In this document: positions 25,710-32,526 of the stretch, piece by piece
Layout of the letters: the number at the start of each line of letters is the position of its first letter
Position numbering within the stretch: position 1 is the stretch's first letter
DNA from: Telmatobacter sp. DSM 110680
GTDB taxonomy: Bacteria > Acidobacteriota > Terriglobia > Terriglobales > Acidobacteriaceae
Direction of reading: 5' to 3'
DNA length: 64,000 nt
Assembly (NCBI RefSeq): GCF_039994875.1
Contig: NZ_CP121196.1
Span: 5,828,001 to 5,892,000, forward strand
The notes under the pieces: generated by a model
Databases searched by the model: none
What the model was told of the DNA's origin: nothing
The model's input: the letters and a program-made list of their open reading frames with translations, nothing else
Made by a program: the position numbers and the translations under genes

Positions 25710-26124
25710 AAATGGCTTCTGGGGAAGTTAAGCTTGCGTTATGCAACAGCGGGAGCGCACTGAGCAGTCCCGACTGAGCGAAGGGCGTGGCGAGTATTTC
25801 AAATTGATAACCCCGCGACACAGCCTCTTGATGCAGAGCGCCACCGTCGTTGTCACCGGAGACTAGGAGGACTTTACATTTGGGGAGAAGCTTACGGATT
25901 TCAATTGCAGCCTCAATGCCGTTCATCTGTGGCATTACAACGCCGGTCACGAGGTATTCAAACTCGCGATTACGCGCAAGCTCGACGCCCGTTTCACCGC
26001 TGTATGCAACCGTCGCCTCAAAGCCATCAGTTTTCAGGACCATGGCAACGGTATGAGCCACCGCTATGTCTTCCTCGATGACGAGAACTTGTGCGGGAGT
26101 TTGCCTCGCCTCTAGGATGGCAAT
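25567..26124 (-). pseudogene. Degenerate response-regulator receiver
   Basis: The translation aligns along the receiver at 22727, but the phospho-acceptor Asp is Gly (LVTGVVMPQMNG) and the conserved Lys is Thr (ILATPFAQ); each needs only one base change. Homology begins at QVLVIEED near 26091, yet no ATG, GTG or TTG precedes that point in frame, only ATT (26124). The 3' end runs through the convergent gene at 25461. It is best read as a decaying pseudogene, or as a phosphate-independent pseudo-receiver with an unusual start. Confidence 0.65.
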
Positions 26125-26294
26125 GGTTGCGCCTTCAATCTTGGAAGCCTATTGATTTTCACTCGCTCTCGAATTGGCCTAAGCGCCAGTAGCTCCTCAA
26201 TCACGTATCCGCCAGTCGTCCCATCCGAAAACGTCACGACCAGCCCGTCTTTACCATCCAACTCAACCGCCAACAGGTGAATTTCCTTTTTCAT
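26112..26294 (-). CDS. Small protein related to 20962-21153
   Basis: A 60-residue protein starting MKKEIHLLAVELDGKDGLVV; a start at 26336 would add 14 residues but would run into the arm of the RNA element. TFSDGTTGGYVIEELLALRP forms a hairpin and helix. Function unknown. Confidence 0.5.
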   Translation of the reverse strand: MKKEIHLLAVELDGKDGLVVTFSDGTTGGYVIEELLALRPIRERVKINRLPRLKAQPLPS

Positions 26295-26369
26295 CTCGGA
26301 GACTATTTCACGTGGAGGAAATGGTTGGCTGTTCAAAATTGCTCACATTCGTTAGGGCGCATAATCGTG

Positions 26370-26434
26370 ATGCGCGAACTGCTGACCCAACCCGCCAGCG
26401 ACGGGGTTTCCTCGGGGAGGCCCCGTTGGCGCAT
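26370..26434 (+). ncRNA. Candidate structured RNA, copy 2
   Basis: A 65-nt element matching 20800-20866. P1 ATGCGC (26370-26375) with GCGCAT (26429-26434); P2 CCCG (26391-26394) with CGGG (26402-26405); P3 CGGGG (26413-26417) with CCCCG (26421-26425). In addition, a perfect 9-bp repeat (26338-26346 with 26449-26457) encloses the whole element and would bury the possible GTG start of the downstream receiver gene. That would suit a translational switch. Confidence 0.55.
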
Positions 26435-26448
26435 GTGTATTCAACCGT

Positions 26449-27402
26449 GTGAGCAATACCGCTCTGCTTCCCCGGTCAACTCAACGTACGCTCTATCAAG
26501 ACGCGGACACCTTTCATCCGCCCCGTGAGAAGAGTCACTTGGACACAGTTACTGATGCGACCGCGAATCCAAAAATTCTGCTGGTAGACGATAACGATGC
26601 GGTACGTGACTCGTTAAGAGCCGTGCTGGAATTCAGCCAGTTTGATGTAAAGACAGCCGCAAATGTGGCTGAAGCTATTCAACTCATCGACACAGAAGCG
26701 TTCGATGTTCTTCTTTCCGATTTGCACTTGCCCGGAGCCGGGGACGGCTTCACCATCGTCAGTGCCATGCGTCATCGTCACCCTGATGCCGTCACTCTAT
26801 TGTTTACCGGGTATCCAGCATTGAAGGAGGCAATGGACGCCATCCTTTTGCAAGCGGACGAAATCATGGTGAAGCCCATGCCCATTCCGGAATTGCTCGC
26901 ATTGATTCGCGAGAAATTAAAGAATCGCGGGACGCGGCGTACCACAAATACTGAGAGAGTAGCTTCCATACTAGAGCGTGAGGCCGAGACCACAATTGCC
27001 GATTGGCTCTCGCGAGTTGAAAGCGATGACGAACTGAACCATCTAGTTCTCAGTCGTGACGAACGAATGGGGCACCTTCCTTTGCTGATTCGAGAGCTTG
27101 TTCATCGGTTGCGAGTGCCTCGAAGGCTTGGTACCAAACAAGTGTCAGACGGGGCTGTTGAACATGGAAAGATTCGCCACTCGCAGGGCTATACAATTCC
27201 GATGATTATCGAAGAGTCGCGAATGTTGCAGGTCAGCATATTCCACTCCCTACAGTCCAATCTGAATGTTGTGGATTTCAGTCTTCTCCTGATTGACGTG
27301 ATGACCATAGCCGACGAAGCTGATTCCCAATTGAAACAGACAATCGTGAGTTTCACGGAATCGTCAGCCGTGAACATGGCAGCAATTGCTGTCCCGGCAT
27401 AG
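26449..27402 (+). CDS. Response regulator with RsbRD-like domain
   Basis: A 317-residue protein. Residues 42-155 are a receiver (DDND at 47-50, D91 in LLSDLHLP, T120, K142 in VKPMP). Residues 165-305 resemble the RsbRD/RsbR N-terminal helical domain (ILEREAETTIADWLSRVE ... ELVHRLRVP ... IVSFTESSAVN), found in regulators of the stressosome type. The GTG at 26449 lies inside the inverted repeat of the RNA element and has no ribosome binding site; a TTG at 26539 is an alternative start. Confidence 0.82.
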   Translation: MSNTALLPRSTQRTLYQDADTFHPPREKSHLDTVTDATANPKILLVDDNDAVRDSLRAVLEFSQFDVKTAANVAEAIQLIDTEAFDVLLSDLHLPGAGDGFTIVSAMRHRHPDAVTLLFTGYPALKEAMDAILLQADEIMVKPMPIPELLALIREKLKNRGTRRTTNTERVASILEREAETTIADWLSRVESDDELNHLVLSRDERMGHLPLLIRELVHRLRVPRRLGTKQVSDGAVEHGKIRHSQGYTIPMIIEESRMLQVSIFHSLQSNLNVVDFSLLLIDVMTIADEADSQLKQTIVSFTESSAVNMAAIAVPA

Positions 27403-27817
27403 GCCGAGCGCCCGTTACGTTCAACGACAGAAGACGCCTTACTCGGCTCTGACACAAGTGGTGGGTCAATCTATACCGGAACGCGTGCTTTTCGAGTGCC
27501 TGAAATTAGAGTGCAATATGCAATGAATGAATTCTGCATGACAACCGTGTCTTTGCCGCGCTGTTACATTTTTTAGCTAGACGCGGCTATCTACCTGAAT
27601 GATGGAAAATCTTCGCATTTTCAATATCGACAGTACGTGAAGCGAATCACACCGAGATGCTGCAAAAAACCTCGAATTTGGGGATGTCAGAGTGGAAGCT
27701 AACGTTTACGACAAACGCCGCATCTGAATTGCCAACTTGATGCCTATAATCTCTGGCATCACTACATCGGAATGAGCAACATAGGACTAGCCCTCATCGT
27801 TTGCGTGAAGTTTACAA
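27403..27817. other. Intergenic, no gene seen
   Basis: Low-complexity AT-richer stretch with a TATAAT near 27747 that could serve the gene at 27818. No coding frame of interest. Confidence 0.45.
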
Positions 27818-28255
27818 ATGGATACCAAGCGGCTTTACGAAGAGGATTGTTCCCTTCTCAATCGCATCCGACGACGCGATGACAGGGCGATTGCATTGCT
27901 CAATGACCGCTATTCGATGGCTGTTTATTCCATGGCGCTCCGCGTGTTGCGCGACCCAACTCTTGCAGAACAGGTTTTGTCGGACATTTTCATGGATATT
28001 TGGGGCAGCCCAAAGCCCCTCATGCATATCGCGGCTACTAACCTCTACCCGTCCATGGTGATGTTTGCCCGCAATCGGGCAGTCGCCGTGCTAATTCATA
28101 AACCGCCCACGGAGATTGAATTCTTGTTCCATTTGGGGGTTGGGAACCAGCAGGACTGGGAAATGACGCGGGAGAAAGCATTGGCGCTAATTGAGGGAAT
28201 GCCTGTGGAGCGCCGGACGACGCTGGAGAGAGCGTTTTTCCATGGAGTCACTTAA
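27818..28255 (+). CDS. ECF sigma factor, C-terminally truncated
   Basis: A 145-residue protein with an ECF sigma-70 region 2 (LLNRIRRRDDRAIALLNDRY, VYSMALRVLRDPTLAEQVLSDIFMDIW) and the beginning of region 4 (MPVERRTTLERAFFHGVT). It ends with TAA just where region 4 would continue with its DNA-binding helix-turn-helix. Without that helix -35 recognition should fail, so it is probably broken or acts in another way. Confidence 0.75.
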   Translation: MDTKRLYEEDCSLLNRIRRRDDRAIALLNDRYSMAVYSMALRVLRDPTLAEQVLSDIFMDIWGSPKPLMHIAATNLYPSMVMFARNRAVAVLIHKPPTEIEFLFHLGVGNQQDWEMTREKALALIEGMPVERRTTLERAFFHGVT

Positions 28256-28357
28256 TCAGCGTTTGCACGCGCCAGCGTGCGTAGAGGTTTGCACGTGGCA
28301 CTCATCGTAGAGTTTGTGCGTGATTCTGTGCGAAGCGCAGGAAGCGGGTTTGCGTTT

Positions 28358-28603
28358 CTAATCCCCTCTTGCCAGTTTGTCAATTCGCTCCTTGGTTGCA
28401 AGAATCGACGCATTGCAGGTCTCGATATAGGCGCACGCTTTAGCAACTGTCGGGTTGGTCTCAGCGGAACCTTCCGGCTTCTTGGGAAATGCTTCCGTTT
28501 CATCTACGACCCGCTGTGCGTTATCCCGTAGCAATTCCCAAAGGCGGATTGCCCTTTCCAAATCGTGAATGACTCTCACTCTTTTTTGGAGTTCTTCGGT
28601 CAT
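28358..28603 (-). CDS. Small coiled-coil protein
   Basis: An 81-residue protein starting MTEELQKRVRVIHDLERAI; two long helices with heptad-like spacing, separated by a proline-rich turn (FPKKPEGSAETNP). No ribosome binding site is evident. Function unknown. Confidence 0.5.
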   Translation of the reverse strand: MTEELQKRVRVIHDLERAIRLWELLRDNAQRVVDETEAFPKKPEGSAETNPTVAKACAYIETCNASILATKERIDKLARGD

Positions 28604-28693
28604 GCTGGGAGGTCTGGTAGAAACGAATACTACACCTAAAACACTGGCAAAACACCTTGGCAAACGATTTAGGCCAACTGCCCTTGACGAGGA

Positions 28694-28882
28694 CTAAGAA
28701 CGGCATTTTGCGATAGCAACCAGACTGACGATTCTGGACGCCACCGAAGCCGATTGAATTCTTGGTACATCGCGGCGGCATTGTTTGCAGGTCACGACGA
28801 AGGTCTTCCGATTTCCGGGCAGTTGGAAAATACCAGCCATCATAGGCGAATAATGACGAAAACCTAGTGAGCAGCAGCACAC
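28694..28882 (-). pseudogene. Decayed copy of the 30111-30323 gene
   Basis: From a GTG at 28882 the frame reads CSLGFRHYS ... GNRKTFVVTCKQCRRDVP, matching CSLVSRHSF ... SGRKTFVVNCKGCRRDVP at the intact locus, including sequence upstream of its ATG. After RRDVP the match is lost and the second CxxC is missing, so it is a frameshifted or truncated duplicate. Confidence 0.6.
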
Positions 28883-29210
28883 ATTCCCAGTCAGGACTGA
28901 AACTGTCGAGCTAGGTGAGAAGGAACTCAGGAATTATTATTGGATTTGGAAAGGCGGAGTTTGCGTTGTGGAAAGCCTGTGGATATTGTGGAGCATGGTC
29001 TATTTTCGATTGACACGCCGAAAATTTGCGTCCCATAGTCTCTCTACGCGCTGCCCTAATCCACTGAATAGAATACCCCTCCAGATGAGGGGCGTTCTTG
29101 CATCTAGGCCCACAAATATAAGTCCCATTTATTGCGTACCGAACATATTTCCAAGTTTTGGCGATGGAAGACGACTACATTCGAATTTCCATCGCGAATG
29201 AAGCCGAAAA
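28883..29210. other. Intergenic, no gene seen
   Basis: Short frames on both strands lack ribosome binding sites and recognisable domains. Confidence 0.4.
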
Positions 29211-29444
29211 TCACGGTTGCGAACTTGTCTGGGGTATGAACCGGAATTCTACCGCCCGAATCCTGCCAACCCATTTGTAGTTGCCTATGTCGATGTGGAG
29301 ATTGCAAATATGAGCAGCTTCAAGGAGAGCCAGTTCAGCTTCGTATCTTGCTGAAGCAACCGTTCCATAGCACTTCGGGCATATCGAATTGCGCGTGCCA
29401 TCCCGGTTCAGCTTACGAGGAAAACCAGTTTCCCGGAGTTGCAA
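29211..29444 (-). CDS. DGT-SIC small zinc protein, copy 3
   Basis: A 77-residue protein from a TTG. Core LNRDGTRNSICPKCYGTVAS with a later AHIC, as in the copies at 20528 and 24187. The C-terminal 25 residues have no match in the other copies and may be read-through after a lost stop. Confidence 0.55.
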   Translation of the reverse strand: MQLRETGFPRKLNRDGTRNSICPKCYGTVASARYEAELALLEAAHICNLHIDIGNYKWVGRIRAVEFRFIPQTSSQP

Positions 29445-29777
29445 GATTCGCCTCTTTCAAACAGTGGTGTGCGGAGAGATGAGTTGAGTCTATCCTGCAT
29501 CGACCCTTTCGCTTGTTCATTTATGCCCACTACCCTTCCTCGAGTAACGCACTCCACATCATCGCAATGGAATGTGCCTCTCAAAGCGAAGGCTTGTAGA
29601 GGAAACGACACAGCAGCAAGGGGCCGGGGCAAATCACGAAATCCGAATGCAACATCCCTTCCATCTTTTCTGACCTCTGCTATCGCTTTCTTCGATGAAT
29701 CGCATCGAAAGAGATAACGGTTCGTGCATCTGGTTGCCAGTTCGCCGACACCTGAGATGCAAGGAAGGCAGGAGCGT
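29445..29777. other. Upstream region of the cold-shock gene
   Basis: About 330 bp without a supported gene. A long 5' untranslated region would be typical for a cold-shock gene, but no conserved cold-box was identified by eye. Confidence 0.4.
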
Positions 29778-30008
29778 GTGGCTCAATACAAAGGACAAAT
29801 TAAGTGGTTTAACAACGGCAAAGGTTTTGGGTTTATTGGACGGGAAGACGGGCCGGATGTATTCGTTCACTACTCAGCGATTCAATCGGAAGGTTACAAA
29901 ACGCTCCAAGAAGGTGACGAAGTCGAGTTCGACATTGTCGAGGGGCAAAAAGGCCCACAGGCGGAAGCAGTGACCTGCGTCAAGCACAATGACCACGGGA
30001 CTGCCTGA
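29778..30008 (+). CDS. cspA: Cold-shock protein (CspA family)
   Basis: A 76-residue protein from the GTG at 29778, preceded by AAGGAAGG and GGAG. The single OB-fold has RNP1 KGFGFIGRED and RNP2 DVFVHYSAI, binding single-stranded RNA and DNA and acting as an RNA chaperone in the cytoplasm. The start is chosen over an upstream ATG (29757) because it gives the usual length and a ribosome binding site. Confidence 0.93.
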   Translation: MAQYKGQIKWFNNGKGFGFIGREDGPDVFVHYSAIQSEGYKTLQEGDEVEFDIVEGQKGPQAEAVTCVKHNDHGTA

Positions 30009-30110
30009 CGGATGGACATATATATAGTGCCGTCCCAAGTCCTTTTCGCGACAAGAACCAGTATTTATTTTTGCTGTCCATGATGAGCCAGCACTCTATC
30101 GCCGAACCAG

Positions 30111-30323
30111 CTACCGGCCTACGGCCAGCTTCTGGCGAGTGACGAGTTGGTCAGGCCGACCGTGGAAGACCTCGCTCGGAAGGTACCGGCGCTGCTGGCC
30201 GCAAAGGGGGCACTCGACGGTGATGGACTGGAACGGAAATTCATCCCGACCTGATGGCACATCGCGGCGGCAACCTTTGCAATTCACCACAAAGGTCTTG
30301 CGGCCTGACGGTGTTGAGAACAT
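30111..30323 (-). CDS. Small zinc-ribbon protein
   Basis: A 70-residue protein: GRKTFVVNCKGCRRDVPSG ... ITVECPLCGQQRRYLPSEVF. The two CxxC pairs, 25 residues apart, form a zinc ribbon. A broken copy is at 28694. The open frame extends upstream of the ATG and is conserved there, so the real start might be further upstream. Function unknown. Confidence 0.65.
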   Translation of the reverse strand: MFSTPSGRKTFVVNCKGCRRDVPSGRDEFPFQSITVECPLCGQQRRYLPSEVFHGRPDQLVTRQKLAVGR

Positions 30324-30546
30324 GTCAGCATGATATGCGAATGAATGACGAGAAACTAGTGAGCACCAACACGCTGGACGAATCGTGCTGAAGAATCTCC
30401 ACCACGAGCCCCACCCGCAACCGCAACTACAAAACCCACCGTCAGAATTGCAGGGAAAAAATGAAGCCCCCGCAGAGGAATGGCTCCCAAGTTCAGTTGC
30501 ATCTTCAGTGAGACGCGCTCGTCCCCTTTCGATGTTGCAAGAGGTC

Positions 30547-30552
30547 TATAAT
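30547..30552 (+). promoter_or_regulatory. -10 box (TATAAT), leaderless promoter
   Basis: A perfect consensus -10 ends 8 nt before the ATG at 30561, with no Shine-Dalgarno between. Confidence 0.55.
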
Positions 30553-30560
30553 CCGGGTCA

Positions 30561-30800
30561 ATGGCCCACGAACTCAACTACACGCCAGCCGGAATTCTCC
30601 ACTACAACGTCCAGTTCAAGACGGGTGCGCTGGCGAATCCCGTCACGGACCGTGCTATGTGTGCCATAAGACCAGCGGACATTGATGTCGTCTGGATTGT
30701 TGAGCGGAAGCGTCAAGCGACTCCGGAGGAGATTCGCAAGCTGTGCAACGGAGCCGCCAAGCCATCGAGCCGAAAGGAGTGGGAAGGCGACTGGCGTTGA
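30561..30800 (+). CDS. HYNV/RPADI small protein, intact copy
   Basis: A 79-residue protein: MAHELNYTPAGILHYNVQFK, GALANPVTDRAMCAIRPADI, WIVERKRQATPEEIRKLC. The best-preserved member of the family at 24830 and 25050. Function unknown. Leaderless expression is suggested by the -10 box at 30547. Confidence 0.7.
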   Translation: MAHELNYTPAGILHYNVQFKTGALANPVTDRAMCAIRPADIDVVWIVERKRQATPEEIRKLCNGAAKPSSRKEWEGDWR

Positions 30801-30872
30801 AACTCCGCCGGGTTAAGTGAATAGGAGCGCGTTTATCTGGGCGAACAAAAGGAAATTATGAGGAAATAAGCC

Positions 30873-31079
30873 ATGTCAGAGACAATGGGTTCCGCAGTCA
30901 AGAGAGTAGTTCTGGCGGTCGAGCGGATGGGACTGCGTGTGACCGACGAACAAGCACGAGAAGCGATTGCGCGTGAGAACGATGAATACGTCATTAATGT
31001 ATTTAGTCCGATGACGCCTGTACCAAGTCTTCCGAAGGAAACAATTGATCGCTACGCCGAGTCCTTACTAGACCTGTGA
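30873..31079 (+). CDS. Small helical protein
   Basis: A 68-residue protein starting MSETMGSAVKRVVLAVERMG, with MGLRVTDEQAREAIARENDEY and IDRYAESLLDL. It is mainly helical. AGGAAA lies before the ATG. Function unknown. Confidence 0.55.
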   Translation: MSETMGSAVKRVVLAVERMGLRVTDEQAREAIARENDEYVINVFSPMTPVPSLPKETIDRYAESLLDL

Positions 31080-31163
31080 CGCACGACCATTGGGTGCATT
31101 GGGAAAGAAGGCTACCTGCAGATGCCGCCGCACCCTAGGTCACCCATTGCAGGTCACCCATAA

Positions 31164-31176
31164 GCCCAAAATGGGC
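31164..31176 (+). terminator. Short hairpin, possible terminator
   Basis: GCCCA-AAA-TGGGC, about 85 bp past the stop at 31079 and followed by ATGTTT. Just before it, AGGTCACCCAT occurs twice (31137-31147 and 31151-31161). Weak evidence. Confidence 0.3.
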
Positions 31177-31254
31177 ATGTTTGGGTAGAAATCAGATGAC
31201 GCGATAGGAATGTAAGCTGTTGAATATAAATGACGGATGCCATCGTCTCCCGTA

Positions 31255-31299
<45 letters not shown>

Positions 31300-31342
31300 T
31301 TAAAAACAACAACATACGGTCTGGCTAAATTGCCTGGGGTTC

Positions 31343-31744
31343 TCAAAATGGTTCCCATTCAACGGCACCGCCGCCTTGGCCAACTGCCTTGAGCGGCGCA
31401 CTGATTTCCTTTCTCTCCTCGTCCGGCTCCGTAAACACCGCCTCGACAATTCTCGTGACCTCTTCCACGCGTTCATCCCACCAGGTCTTCGAATAGACAT
31501 CCAGCGTCACCTTTCCAGTGCTGCCAGCGTGGCCCATGTTGTCCCGGGCGATCTCGAAACGGCCGCCTACACGCCGCACCAGGCTCGCATGCATGGTCCG
31601 GAAGCTGCGGAAGTCGATCTCCTTCGGGAGACCATGCCGGTGCAACAGGTTGTGGCGATCAGGCGCCTTTCCTGCGCGGTTGGCGTCCGGCGCGAAGTGC
31701 ATGATGATAGTTAAATCCTGATGATAAGCACAAGTTAGAAACGC
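31343..31744 (-). pseudogene. Tyrosine integrase, C-terminal remnant
   Basis: Only the catalytic C-terminal part is left: NLLHRHGLPKEIDFRSFR (Arg of box II), MHASL, DNMGHAG and LDVYSK (nucleophile Tyr). The N-terminal core-binding half and the first catalytic Arg are missing; instead the frame runs into htpG-like sequence. It ends 43 nt from the tRNA fragment, the normal position of an integrase next to its att site. Confidence 0.75.
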
Positions 31745-32007
31745 CACTTCCCATGGATCTACACCAGTGTCGGAGACGGTACGGGTTTTGTTGTCTTCGT
31801 CGAGTTCGAGGTCGATGCGCGGCGAGTCGAAGCCATTCCCCATGAGGCCCTATAGTTCTCATCAGTGAGGGCGAGGAAGCGCAGCTCGTTGAGCGGATCA
31901 GAGGAGTTGGAGATGAGATCGCGGGGGAAGATTTCCGGTTGGAGTAAAAAATGGACGATCAATTGAAGTAATTGGTCAGCTCCAGATTGGAATTGTTGCT
32001 TAGACAT
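31745..32007 (-). pseudogene. htpG: htpG (Hsp90) N-terminal remnant
   Basis: From ATG 32007: MSKQQFQSGADQLLQLIVH ... LISNSSDPLNELRFLALTDENY, which is the start of the HtpG ATPase domain. After a frameshift the other frame continues PRIDLELDEDNKTRTVSDTG, also HtpG. It then joins the integrase remnant. Only about 85 of more than 600 residues remain, so it is a fragment, not a working chaperone. Confidence 0.75.
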
Positions 32008-32225
32008 GGCTCTTCAATTATCGGCAAAGGATTAGAAAGGAATGAAAGTGAGTCGAACTAGAGTGGAGGGGCGCAAGAATTTAGAGGGCGGTGGGTCCCC
32101 TGAGTCTGAACGATTGGCGCGTACCGCCTGAACAGCGGGTTGTCGTACCGCGCGCGTTCCTTTTTTTGAGAGGAACGATATTCCTAATTTTGAATAGCAG
32201 TTGGACAAGAGCCACTTGTCCGGAA

Positions 32226-32294
32226 ATGCGACTATTCGTCCAAGTGGAAAGTCACCCACTGGAAATCAGTGAACACCGGGGCGTTTTCTCGGGA
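32226..32294 (+). repeat. 69-bp direct repeat flanking GH38 gene, copy 1
   Basis: Shares GCCAAGTGGAAAGT-like core, CAGTGAAC and GCGTTTTC with 36256-36323, in the same orientation. It lies in the intergenic stretch 32008-32526, where no gene is seen. Confidence 0.6.
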
Positions 32295-32526
32295 CCAATC
32301 CAATCTCAAATTGAATTCGCCGCACCTAGAAAGTGAGACGGACTCTTGCCTGCATCGAGAACAACTTTCATTAGTCTCGTCCGGTCGCGCATAGAGTCTT
32401 TCGCTTGACATGGGCTGAGCGGAGCCCTACCCTGATGCGGTGGAAACGATACCACTTAATTCCCTAGTTTTTTCACTCCCTACCGAGAATCACAATCACT
32501 TCGATGTCACAGCGAATGGAGAACTT

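Noticed and set aside
28521..28880. 119-codon minus-strand frame
   Set aside because: It overlaps the decayed ribbon copy in a different frame and the coiled-coil gene; no coherent domain.
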